Assembly: GCA_009885605.1 (NCBI GenBank)
Contig: VFKK01000005.1
Location: forward strand, 1 to 19,599
Length of the DNA: 19,599 nucleotides
Direction of reading: 5' to 3'
DNA from: Cyclobacteriaceae bacterium
GTDB lineage: Bacteria > Bacteroidota > Bacteroidia > Cytophagales > Cyclobacteriaceae
Part shown: positions 6,009 through 13,354 of the stretch, piece by piece
Numbering within the stretch: the stretch's first letter is position 1
Layout of the letters: every line of letters begins with the position of its first letter
Notes under the pieces: model-generated
What the model saw: only the letters and a program-made list of their open reading frames with translations
What the model was told of the DNA's origin: nothing
The model's database searches: none
Program-made: the position numbers and the translations under genes

Positions 6009-7769
6009 TTAAAACTTAATCCCCATCAATTCCATCAGTTTATGAGCATTGAAACTTGGACACGGACCCGATTTGATCTTGTAATCAAAGTCAATGCTCT
6101 GATCATGAATCTCAGAGTGAAAACTGAAATTTTTCAAGGATTCAATCTTTTTATCCAATTCCGCCAGTTCAATGTCGTGAGTGCTGATAATCCCCGTTGC
6201 ATTTGTCTTTCTTACCTGTCGAATAAGCGCCTCACTCCCAGCGATCCTGTCTTCTGTATTGGTTCCTTTCAAAATCTCATCCAGGAGGAATAATATCGCC
6301 TCTCCGGCTTCCAATCGCTGAATCAAAGAATGAATACGGCTTAATTCGGCATAAAACGAGCTGACACTTTCTCCCAGATTATCCGAATTTCTCATACTCG
6401 TATAAAGCTGAATTGGTCCCAATCCAAACTCTCTTGCAAACGGATTCAAGCCCAAATTCATCAGAACACAATTGATTCCCAATGTCCTCATGAAGGTAGT
6501 CTTGCCGCTCATATTGGAGCCGGTAAGCAAAATAATTCGCTGGTTTTCATCAAGAGCGAAATCATTTGCAATAGCTTTCTCCGGGTGTAGAAGTGGATGA
6601 GTGACCCCTTTGGCAATCAAACCTGAATTCTGAAGTTGGGTCACTTTTCCCTTTGCTCCAACCTCTGCTTCAAAGGCGCCAAGGGAAATCAAAACTTCCC
6701 AGTTTTCCAGCTGCGTAGGAAAATCAGAGATGGTTTCTCCATGATTTCTCTTCCACGAATCGAGCCTCATGAAAAGAAACAGGTCTGTCCAAAAAAGTAA
6801 ATTGATTGGCAGGTAAAGAAGATTTAAGCGATTTTGAACCCAGAGTCCAAGTCGATCGAGCTGATCCAATAATTCGGAAGCCTTCCCCTCCTGAGTTAAA
6901 AAATGAGATTGGGCTTCTCTGAGGATTGATGAATTGAAGTTTTCCTGCTCCAATTCATAAATCCAATACCGATAGATTTTAAGCTGACTTCGGGATGGAA
7001 TAAGTTCCGCAGCCCGCTTGAGAGGTTTGAAAACAGCGGATAAAAAAATCATCCCTGTCAAAATCCAGAGACCCAAAACGGCGGGAGGAAGTACTCCTGA
7101 GTAAACGAGTCCGCAAAGTATAATCCCTCCAATCGGTCCAATGAAAGCTAAAACCGAAATCCAAGATTTGATTTTCTGAGGATCTTTCAGCCAATGAATC
7201 CATCCTTCGGCTGATTTTTCTTCCACAAAAAAAGCCAATCCAATACTTTCCATAGCCTGCAAAAATTTTGGCTTTTCAGAAAGCTCCTGAGCGGCATATC
7301 GTTGTACTTCAGCTTCCTCTAATTGGAAAGAAGCTTTCATTTTCGCTGCAAGTGCCTTTTTCGCATTCGGGGAAATGGTGTGATTTAACAGTTGAAAAAG
7401 AGAATGATCGCCAAAGAGGTCCAAATCATTTGCAAAGGGGTGCAATTTTTCCATAAACTCTGCTCCGGAATCAAGGCCTGCGAGATTTCTGGTTTTCCGC
7501 TTTTCCGTTCGTTCGAGAAGTTTTTGCAACGCCAGGAAAATAGCTTCCTGATCTTTTTGGCAGTTATATCTTCGAATCAATTCGATGAATCCCCCGACAG
7601 CAAGTCCAAAGGGCAAAAACCAATACACGGCATCTGATAAACTCAACACTAACAGAGCAACCATCACAAAAAAGACTAAAAGTCTCAACAAGGAAAGGCT
7701 CCCTGCTTTCTTTTTCACCAAACTTAGTTTCTCCGAAAGTCCATCGCTTTCAAAATCAAATCCTTTCAT
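6009..7769 (-). CDS. Membrane-anchored MutS-like ATPase
   Basis: 586 residues. The C-terminal third is a MutS domain V ATPase: Walker A GSNMSGKTT (residues 417-425), a signature-like region with MRNSDNLGESVSSFYAEL, Walker B ILFLLDE (Asp497, Glu498) and STHD switch His. The N-terminal mismatch-recognition domains of MutS are absent. Instead there are two pairs of hydrophobic helices, near residues 28-65 and 205-250, so it is likely an inner-membrane protein with a cytoplasmic ATPase and a central clamp/lever-like helical part. Such proteins are common in Bacteroidota and are often misnamed mismatch repair proteins. The ATG at 7769 is chosen over a GTG at 7799. The role is unknown; a DNA- or division-linked membrane task is only a guess. 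Confidence 0.9.
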   Translation of the reverse strand: MKGFDFESDGLSEKLSLVKKKAGSLSLLRLLVFFVMVALLVLSLSDAVYWFLPFGLAVGGFIELIRRYNCQKDQEAIFLALQKLLERTEKRKTRNLAGLDSGAEFMEKLHPFANDLDLFGDHSLFQLLNHTISPNAKKALAAKMKASFQLEEAEVQRYAAQELSEKPKFLQAMESIGLAFFVEEKSAEGWIHWLKDPQKIKSWISVLAFIGPIGGIILCGLVYSGVLPPAVLGLWILTGMIFLSAVFKPLKRAAELIPSRSQLKIYRYWIYELEQENFNSSILREAQSHFLTQEGKASELLDQLDRLGLWVQNRLNLLYLPINLLFWTDLFLFMRLDSWKRNHGETISDFPTQLENWEVLISLGAFEAEVGAKGKVTQLQNSGLIAKGVTHPLLHPEKAIANDFALDENQRIILLTGSNMSGKTTFMRTLGINCVLMNLGLNPFAREFGLGPIQLYTSMRNSDNLGESVSSFYAELSRIHSLIQRLEAGEAILFLLDEILKGTNTEDRIAGSEALIRQVRKTNATGIISTHDIELAELDKKIESLKNFSFHSEIHDQSIDFDYKIKSGPCPSFNAHKLMELMGIKF

Positions 7770-7896
7770 GCCCAAAGATAGAGATTGAAGAAGGAACACT
7801 TCTAATTTAAAGAATCAGTCGGCAGAACGACCAAAAATTGAACCTATAAAATCTTTCTGGTTGTTAGTTCGTTAATGAAAAAAACTCAAGGCAGAT

Positions 7897-8073
7897 ATGA
7901 AATCCAAACCGGAAAACCCAAAGCTCCAAGTTCAGGAATCTGTAGCAGACGAATGGGATTTGAGCCAAGGCATGGGAATCTTGCCTGATGACATTTCACT
8001 GACCCAAAACATTGGGTGCGTGAGTGGTAAAAGCAAAAAAGAGGTCAAACCCCCTGTAGTACTTGGGAAATAG
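7897..8073 (+). CDS. 58-residue protein of unknown function
   Basis: An open frame beginning MKSKPENPKLQVQESVADEW and continuing DLSQGMGILPDDISLTQNIG, then CVSGKSKKEVKPPVVLGK. It is charged and soluble, with no signal or membrane segment. A single Cys41 sits in NIGC. It starts 127 bases upstream of the divergent MutS-like gene and ends 35 bases before the lipoprotein gene on the same strand, so the three plus-strand genes may share a transcript. The protein-like composition and lack of stops support a real gene, and the acidic-Leu-Pro plus Asn-Ile-Gly-Cys pattern looks conserved, but I do not recognise a named family. Confidence 0.6.
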   Translation: MKSKPENPKLQVQESVADEWDLSQGMGILPDDISLTQNIGCVSGKSKKEVKPPVVLGK

Positions 8074-8108
8074 TCATAGATTGGAATCATCAAAAAATTA
8101 CTGCTAAT

Positions 8109-8930
8109 ATGAAAAACCTCTTTAATCTCATTTTTATCGGAATGATCTCATTTCTGATCATTTCGTGTGAAACCATTTCTGACAAAATATTGCCCGAGCC
8201 GGACCTTAGTTTATTAGAAGATGAAGTAGAAATCTATCGCTCCTACGAAGATGTTGACAATATTACTTTGGAAGTAATGCAGTCAAATGGTCTCGGAGCG
8301 AGAATTATCAATTCGACTCAAACCTTACTTTGCCAAGCTTCCGATGTCAAAGTGGATAAACTAACCAAGAAAATTATTATTGACTTTGGCACAGGGTGCA
8401 CAAGTCCAGAGGGTGTGGTTCGAAAAGGAAAAGTTCTCCTGACTTATTCCGGTAATCTGGCATTCCCCGGATCTACGATTATCACTTCCTTTGAAGGATA
8501 CGAAGTCAATGGCTTGAAGTTGGAAGGAACCAGAGTTTTGACAAACACGGGAATTAACCTGGCAACTAGTACCATTACGATGACTGTGAAAGTGGAAAAT
8601 GGAAAAATCACATGGCCTGATAATACTTTTGCAACTCTTAAAATGAATCAGGTAAGAGAAATTAAACTGGGAGCACAAGGCTATGAAACATCCGTAATAG
8701 GAACAGGAGAAGGCAAAAGCAGGGGTGATTACAACTATTCCACCTTGATTACAACTCCTCTAAAACTCACACAAACTTGTATTGCTTCCGGTATTTGGGT
8801 TCCAAACTCAGGAGTAATGCAGTTTATTTTCAAAGGAATAAAATCAAGTGTGGATTATGGTTCCGGTACCTGTGATAAAGTTGGCAAGGTCACTTATCCA
8901 GGCGGATCAAAAGACGTCACATTCGATTGA
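8109..8930 (+). CDS. Lipoprotein with duplicated cysteine-containing segment
   Basis: 273 residues. The N-terminus is a clear lipoprotein signal, with hydrophobic residues 4-18 and lipid Cys20 in IISC. The mature part is mostly beta-strand and has four more cysteines (75, 97, 224, 255). Two segments look like copies: Cys75-Gln-Ala-Ser leading to IDFGTGC97 and KGKV, and Cys224-Ile-Ala-Ser leading to VDYGSGTC255 and GKV. Each probably has a disulfide, fitting a cell-envelope location. No enzyme motif is visible. It follows the 58-residue gene by 35 bases and ends before a strong terminator. Function unknown; a surface or periplasmic beta-sandwich protein is likely. Confidence 0.82.
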   Translation: MKNLFNLIFIGMISFLIISCETISDKILPEPDLSLLEDEVEIYRSYEDVDNITLEVMQSNGLGARIINSTQTLLCQASDVKVDKLTKKIIIDFGTGCTSPEGVVRKGKVLLTYSGNLAFPGSTIITSFEGYEVNGLKLEGTRVLTNTGINLATSTITMTVKVENGKITWPDNTFATLKMNQVREIKLGAQGYETSVIGTGEGKSRGDYNYSTLITTPLKLTQTCIASGIWVPNSGVMQFIFKGIKSSVDYGSGTCDKVGKVTYPGGSKDVTFD

Positions 8931-8951
8931 TTGACAAATAAAAAACCCTTT

Positions 8952-8985
8952 AAAACGGCTATCTTTCTCTGGTAGCCGTTTTTTT
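8952..8985 (+). terminator. Intrinsic terminator ending at a start codon
   Basis: Perfect 10-bp stem aaaacggcta / tagccgtttt with an 11-base loop and a seven-T run (8979-8985). It ends the lipoprotein transcript. The ATG of the deiodinase-like gene begins at the very next base (8986), so that gene either uses read-through RNA or a promoter inside the terminator region. Confidence 0.88.
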
Positions 8986-9663
8986 ATGGAAAAGAGAATA
9001 ATTGAGGGATTTGAACATATCCGATACGAAAGACCCCAGATTACACCTGAGGAAATGATCGAAAAATCAAGAGATTTCTATCTTGAAATAGATCGGCGAA
9101 GGACCGTAAGGGAGTTTGATCCCCGCCCGATTCCAATTGAAGTGATGGAGAATATCATCCTCACTGCAGGCACTGCTCCATCCGGAGCTCATAAGCAGCC
9201 CTGGACTTTCTGCCTGATTTCAGATCCGGAGATTAAGCGCAAAATTCGCCAGGCTGCCGAAGAGGAAGAGAAAATAAGCTACTCCACCAGAATGCCTGAT
9301 ACTTGGAAAGATGATTTGAAACCGCTCGGCACAAATTGGGAAAAACCATTTCTGGAAGAAGCTCCCTATTTAATCGTGGTTTTCAAGCAATCCTTTGGAA
9401 TGGAAAACGGAGAAAAAGTTCAACACTATTACGTCAGCGAATCAGTAGGAATAGCATGCGGTTTTTTAATTGCGGCAATTCATCACGCAGGACTCGTGGC
9501 TGTGACACATACTCCAAGTCCCATGAACTTTTTGACCAAAATACTTCAAAGACCGGCATCCGAAAAACCATATATTCTGATCCCCGTCGGATATGCGAAA
9601 GAGGAAACTTTCGTCCCGGATATCCACCGGAAACCTTTAGAAAATATTTTGAAAATCTTTTAG
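8986..9663 (+). CDS. Iodotyrosine deiodinase-like flavoprotein (nitroreductase fold)
   Basis: 225-residue FMN enzyme. RRRTVREF (residues 37-44) and TAPSGAHKQPW (63-73) are the FMN-binding motifs of the nitroreductase superfamily, and the length without a membrane anchor suits a cytosolic dimer. It follows animal iodotyrosine deiodinase (IYD) closely along its length: EEEEKISY, LGTNWEK, HYY.SESVGIACG, THTP and VPDIHRKPLE. Glu95, Tyr99 and Lys120 line up with human Glu157, Tyr161 and Lys182, which clamp the amino-acid end of iodotyrosine; their spacing (4 and 21) is identical. Known IYD removes iodide by reduction. The natural bacterial substrate is uncertain and may be other halotyrosines. It ends 17 bases from the convergent channel gene. 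BluB or general nitroreductase is less likely. Confidence 0.9.
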   Translation: MEKRIIEGFEHIRYERPQITPEEMIEKSRDFYLEIDRRRTVREFDPRPIPIEVMENIILTAGTAPSGAHKQPWTFCLISDPEIKRKIRQAAEEEEKISYSTRMPDTWKDDLKPLGTNWEKPFLEEAPYLIVVFKQSFGMENGEKVQHYYVSESVGIACGFLIAAIHHAGLVAVTHTPSPMNFLTKILQRPASEKPYILIPVGYAKEETFVPDIHRKPLENILKIF

Positions 9664-9680
9664 ATATACAATAAAAGTGA

Positions 9681-10541
9681 TCAATCGGTCGCTTTTTCGG
9701 TTGGAACCACTCCATAGGGATAATGATGGTACACGTCTCTTTTTGCATAAGGCACCTCAATTTTGTGTTGTTCGAATGCTTCTTTAATTGCTTCCATGTT
9801 TGAAAAATAAACCTCCCAATAGTCCTGGGTATTCACCCAAACTCTCACGACCAGATCCAAGGAACTTGCCCCAAAGGCATTGAAAGCAACGAATGGTTCC
9901 GGATCCATTAAAACTCGTTTATCCTTTTTTATTATCCCCAGGATCAAGTCTTTCACCACTTTAAGGTTGGTACCATATGCAACCCCCACACTGAAATCCA
10001 CTCTGCGCGTATCCTGGGAACTGAAATTAACAACATCAGAATTAGCCAAATTGCCATTTGGTATAATCACTTCTTTATTGTCAAAGGTGTTCAGGTGCGT
10101 GTAAAGCACATCTATTTTTTTTACTGTTCCGGTATGTCCCTGACCTGTAATTGTGTCACCTACCCGAAAGGGCTTGAAAAGTAAAATCAAAACCCCACCT
10201 GCAAAGTTCGAGAGTGAACCCTGAAGAGCAAGTCCGATAGCCAAACCCGCAGCACCAAGAATCGCCAAAAAGGAAGAGGCTGGAACCCCCAGAATTGTTG
10301 CAATTCCTATAAACAGGGAAACGAATAAAAGAGCCTTGACCAAGCCAATTAAAAAGTCATTCAACGAGGGGTTTTCTTCTCTTCGATGAAGAATTCTTGT
10401 AAATCCTTTGACCAGTTTTAAAACCAGAAATCTACCAATCAGGTAGAAAAAAAGTGCATAAATAAGAGACGGGACAATTTTATAACCGAGCTGAATTCCT
10501 TGTCCCAGCAGCTCCTTGACGGTTTCCGGAGATAATTTCAT
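9681..10541 (-). CDS. Small-conductance mechanosensitive channel (MscS family)
   Basis: 286 residues, matching E. coli MscS in size. Three membrane helices are seen near residues 22-40, 60-85 and 90-124. The third, pore-lining one has GAAGLAIGLALQGSLSNFAG and then LLFKPFRVGDTI, the MscS signature. The cytoplasmic beta domain includes VLYTHLNTFDNKEVIIPNG, then an alpha/beta end. It opens under membrane tension to release solutes on osmotic down-shock. A good SD, AAAGGAAG, lies about 10 bases before the ATG. It is 35 bases after the methyltransferase and on the same strand, so it may be the last gene of the polyketide operon, though a housekeeping role is equally likely. Confidence 0.95.
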   Translation of the reverse strand: MKLSPETVKELLGQGIQLGYKIVPSLIYALFFYLIGRFLVLKLVKGFTRILHRREENPSLNDFLIGLVKALLFVSLFIGIATILGVPASSFLAILGAAGLAIGLALQGSLSNFAGGVLILLFKPFRVGDTITGQGHTGTVKKIDVLYTHLNTFDNKEVIIPNGNLANSDVVNFSSQDTRRVDFSVGVAYGTNLKVVKDLILGIIKKDKRVLMDPEPFVAFNAFGASSLDLVVRVWVNTQDYWEVYFSNMEAIKEAFEQHKIEVPYAKRDVYHHYPYGVVPTEKATD

Positions 10542-10576
10542 TTTTTTAACTTCCTTTTTTTAGAATTTCAAAAATC

Positions 10577-11281
10577 CTAAAATAGGACATAGACTTGCCA
10601 ACGGAAAGCCCAATTCCATGTTATTTTAAAATTAGTAATTTCGGCAGCTTTCAAAATCCTCTCCCAATCCTGTCTGGAGAAACTTCTTAAAACTGAAACA
10701 GGCGCATCATTTTGGACCATTGGAGACCGACTAAACCAACGCGTGAGGATGCGAATACTGTGGTATGCTAATTGGTGACGGTGCAGATCATTGATCACAA
10801 TGCCGAGCTTCGATTTTTGCCGAAAAGCGCTTAGTAACGAGACAAGCTCTGAATCTGTGAAATGATGGGTAAAAAGAGTGCAAGTCACTACATCCACCCG
10901 ATCCGAAGCAAACTCTGAATGGAAGACATTTTGAGTTTTCCACTTGATTCCCGGCAAATCGGATAATCGCTGCTTTGCCATCTCAATAATATTTGGATTG
11001 GCATCTACTCCGGTAAATTCCACTTTGAAATTCCCGGATTTTGCCCAATCGCTCATGATTCGGAGCATATCTCCCCCTCCACATCCGATGTCTGCGATGG
11101 AATAAAACTGCTGTGGTTTTGCTTTGAAAAGTTTTGACAAGCCGGAGGTGGTGACATAATTTCCGCCAAGCCAACGATTGATGGTTTTGAGTTCACGCAA
11201 CGTTTGCTCCAGCACTTCGCCCGAGCATTCAAGATCATCCATGAGTTCTTTTTCCTCACTTCTTTGGTCAAATCTGCTCAT
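10577..11281 (-). CDS. SAM-dependent methyltransferase of the type III PKS cluster
   Basis: 234 residues, class I methyltransferase. Motif I is ADIGCGGGD (residues 63-71), an acidic residue binding the SAM ribose is Asp93 in TGVDANPN, and CTLFTHHF lies at the motif IV position. A leading helix with LKTINRWLGGNY precedes the Rossmann core, as in methyltransferases paired with type III polyketide synthases. The start overlaps the synthase stop by ATGA, so the two are translationally coupled, and it probably methylates the polyketide on carbon or oxygen. Similar pairs are Bacillus BpsA-BpsB and Streptomyces SrsA-SrsB. The exact position methylated cannot be told. Confidence 0.9.
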   Translation of the reverse strand: MSRFDQRSEEKELMDDLECSGEVLEQTLRELKTINRWLGGNYVTTSGLSKLFKAKPQQFYSIADIGCGGGDMLRIMSDWAKSGNFKVEFTGVDANPNIIEMAKQRLSDLPGIKWKTQNVFHSEFASDRVDVVTCTLFTHHFTDSELVSLLSAFRQKSKLGIVINDLHRHQLAYHSIRILTRWFSRSPMVQNDAPVSVLRSFSRQDWERILKAAEITNFKITWNWAFRWQVYVLF

Positions 11282-12357
11282 CGCTTATCCAAATAGAGGG
11301 TTTCCAGCGTGAGGCCGGGGCCAAATCCCAAAGACAAAATATTTCCTGTTATTTCCACATCTTCCATCATCCTGGAAAGCACAAAAAGAATAGTTGCCGA
11401 GGACATGTTTCCATATCGACTCAGCACATCAGCTGCATGTTTATTCACTGAAGGGTGCAATTCAAATGCTTCCTGCACCTTTTGTAAAATCTGTTTTCCA
11501 CCAGGGTGGATTGCAAAATTCTTAATCCCGGAAAGGTTGAATTTTTTCTCAAAAACCTCTCTGAGATTCCGAATTCCCTGGTCCAACAAAGAAGGAATAT
11601 ATTTACTCAGGCGCATTTCAAAGCCAAAATCACCTATTCCCCAAGCCATATCTTCCTCTCCTTCGCGCAAAACCTGACTCAGGTAAGATTCAATGGACAA
11701 TCCTTTTTCCGATTTCATGATCAAGGCTGCCGCAGCTCCATCTGCGAAAAGCGAATTAGCCAGGATATTATCCTCCACATACTCTTTCTGAAAATGAAGG
11801 GTACAAAGTTCGACTGAAACCAGCAATACTCTTGCTCCCGGCTCAGCATGAAGGATTTTATCAGCAAGCTTGATCCCAGTGAATGCCGCATAGCAACCCA
11901 TAAAATGAACACAATAGCGCTCCACATTATCACTCAGGCCTAGTCGTCGCATCAACTCCAACTCGACACCCGGGGCAACCATCCCTGTGCAGGAGACTAA
12001 AATCAAATGTGTAATAGATTCAGCAGTCTGACCTGATTTTTCCAGGCAATCAATGACCGCCTTTTCACATAAATCAGGCGCTTCTTTCCGGAAAATTTCC
12101 ATTCTTGCCTTCGTTCCCGGAAATGGCTCCAAATTTTTATCCTTCGGAAAAAATGAAAATTCAGCGGGATCCTTTTTTGAAAAGTCATTTAATACGCTAT
12201 GTCGGGTCGAAATTCCCGACATCCTGTACAAAAAACCCAGCTTTCTCCCCTCTACTTCATCGAGTTCATGGGCTACTTTCATAAAATCCGAAATGACCGA
12301 CTGCTCTATCGGATTGCCTGGATTTGCCAGGCCAATACTTACAATACTGGATTTCAT
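11278..12357 (-). CDS. Type III polyketide synthase (chalcone/alkylresorcinol synthase-like)
   Basis: 359 residues. It condenses an acyl-CoA starter with malonyl-CoA and cyclises the chain in one active site. The catalytic triad is complete: Cys155 in FMGCYAAF, His284 in IHPGGKQIL, Asn317 in YGNMSSATI. The C-terminal GFGPGLTLE loop is typical of the family. The length is the bacterial norm of 350-390. The next gene overlaps by 4 bases (methyltransferase), while UbiA begins 92 bases away on the opposite strand. By family, a long-chain starter giving an alkylresorcinol or alkylpyrone is likely; the starter pocket cannot be judged here. A fatty-acid KAS III (FabH) role is excluded by the GFGPG and Cys-His-Asn spacing. 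Confidence 0.95.
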   Translation of the reverse strand: MKSSIVSIGLANPGNPIEQSVISDFMKVAHELDEVEGRKLGFLYRMSGISTRHSVLNDFSKKDPAEFSFFPKDKNLEPFPGTKARMEIFRKEAPDLCEKAVIDCLEKSGQTAESITHLILVSCTGMVAPGVELELMRRLGLSDNVERYCVHFMGCYAAFTGIKLADKILHAEPGARVLLVSVELCTLHFQKEYVEDNILANSLFADGAAAALIMKSEKGLSIESYLSQVLREGEEDMAWGIGDFGFEMRLSKYIPSLLDQGIRNLREVFEKKFNLSGIKNFAIHPGGKQILQKVQEAFELHPSVNKHAADVLSRYGNMSSATILFVLSRMMEDVEITGNILSLGFGPGLTLETLYLDKR

Positions 12358-12449
12358 GTATTCAAGTTAAAAGATAATTTCTAAATTGGAAGAATAGCAG
12401 TTCAACCTACCTGTCAGGATAAGGTTCCGCTAAAGTCTTTATATACGTT
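12358..12449. promoter_or_regulatory. Divergent control region of the PKS and UbiA genes
   Basis: 92 bases separate the PKS start (-) from the UbiA start (+), so both promoters should be here and could be controlled together. A minus-strand TATCTTTT resembles the TAnnTTTG box but has no matching -33 element, so no promoter is called. No palindromic operator of more than 6 bases per arm was seen. Confidence 0.45.
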
Positions 12450-13349
12450 ATGATTACAAAATCGAGCCTAAAACATCTGCGCATTCCATTTTCTTTATTT
12501 TTAATGCCGGTTTTTTTCTTTGCCCTGGCTCTGACTCCCAATCTGAACGAGCAGCGATTGCTGTATGTCTTCCTTGCGCTTCACTTATTTCTCTATCCTT
12601 CAAGCAATGGTTACAACAGTTATTTTGACAAGGATGAAGAAAGTATCGGTGGGCTAAAAAATCCACCTAAAGTCACCAAGGATTTGTATTGGCTTTCGAT
12701 GGTATTCTTCTTGGTTGCTATTGGAATTGGGCTGCTGATTAATTGGAGCTTTGCATCGATGGTGTTGACTTATGGCTTGGTGAGTATGGCATATAGTCAT
12801 CCATCCATTCGAATCAAGAAATATCCATGGCTGAGTTGGTTTATCGCCGGGTTCTTCCAGGGGTTTTTCACCTTCGGAATGGTTTACGCCGGCATCAGCG
12901 AGTTGGACTGGACTGTCATGATCAAACCGCATGTGGTCATTCCGGGACTGCTGACCAGTGTGATGCTTTGGGGAAGTTACCCGCTGACTCAAGTCTACCA
13001 GCACGGAGAAGATTCCCGAAGAGGAGACAGAACGCTCAGCCTCATTTTGGGGATCAAAGGAACATTCCTTTTCGCCTCGTTTCTATTTTTGATCACCGGA
13101 CTGGCTTTTTCCTGGTATTTCATTGACAGAAATCAACTCGATATTCTCTGGATTTACCTGAGTGCAATGGCTCCGATTATGGTCTTTTTCCTGATCTGGT
13201 TTAGCTTTATTCAGCTGAATCCTAAAAAATATGCAAGCTACAGTTGGGCCATGGGAATGAATGCCATTTCGGCTTTGGCTCTCAATGCTTTCTTCATCTA
13301 TTACTTTTTGGAAAACACTCAAATCCTGCAAGTATTTGGCGCTTATTGA
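12450..13349 (+). CDS. UbiA-family aromatic prenyltransferase
   Basis: 299 residues, a membrane enzyme that joins a prenyl diphosphate to a usually aromatic acceptor. About eight hydrophobic helices are spread along it. The first metal-binding motif is NSYFDKDEESIGG (Asn56, Asp60, Glu64 region), like NDYFDREIDAI in chlorophyll-synthase-type members. The second is GEDSRRGDRT (Asp188, Asp193). The C-terminus is a further helix. It lies head to head with the PKS and ends 5 bases before the FAD oxidoreductase stop on the other strand. Context makes the polyketide phenol its likely acceptor. No prenyl diphosphate synthase is in the window, so the donor must come from elsewhere. Confidence 0.93.
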   Translation: MITKSSLKHLRIPFSLFLMPVFFFALALTPNLNEQRLLYVFLALHLFLYPSSNGYNSYFDKDEESIGGLKNPPKVTKDLYWLSMVFFLVAIGIGLLINWSFASMVLTYGLVSMAYSHPSIRIKKYPWLSWFIAGFFQGFFTFGMVYAGISELDWTVMIKPHVVIPGLLTSVMLWGSYPLTQVYQHGEDSRRGDRTLSLILGIKGTFLFASFLFLITGLAFSWYFIDRNQLDILWIYLSAMAPIMVFFLIWFSFIQLNPKKYASYSWAMGMNAISALALNAFFIYYFLENTQILQVFGAY

Positions 13350-13354
13350 AGATT

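Noticed and set aside
7773..7780. Perfect TATCTTTG box (minus strand) 3 bases before the MutS-like start
   Set aside because: No TTTG element lies 19-21 bases upstream, and a start here would make the RNA leaderless; probably chance.
7875..7988. 37-codon frame in another phase overlapping the start of the 58-residue gene
   Set aside because: It is shorter, basic and low in protein-like character; the frame starting at 7897 is better.
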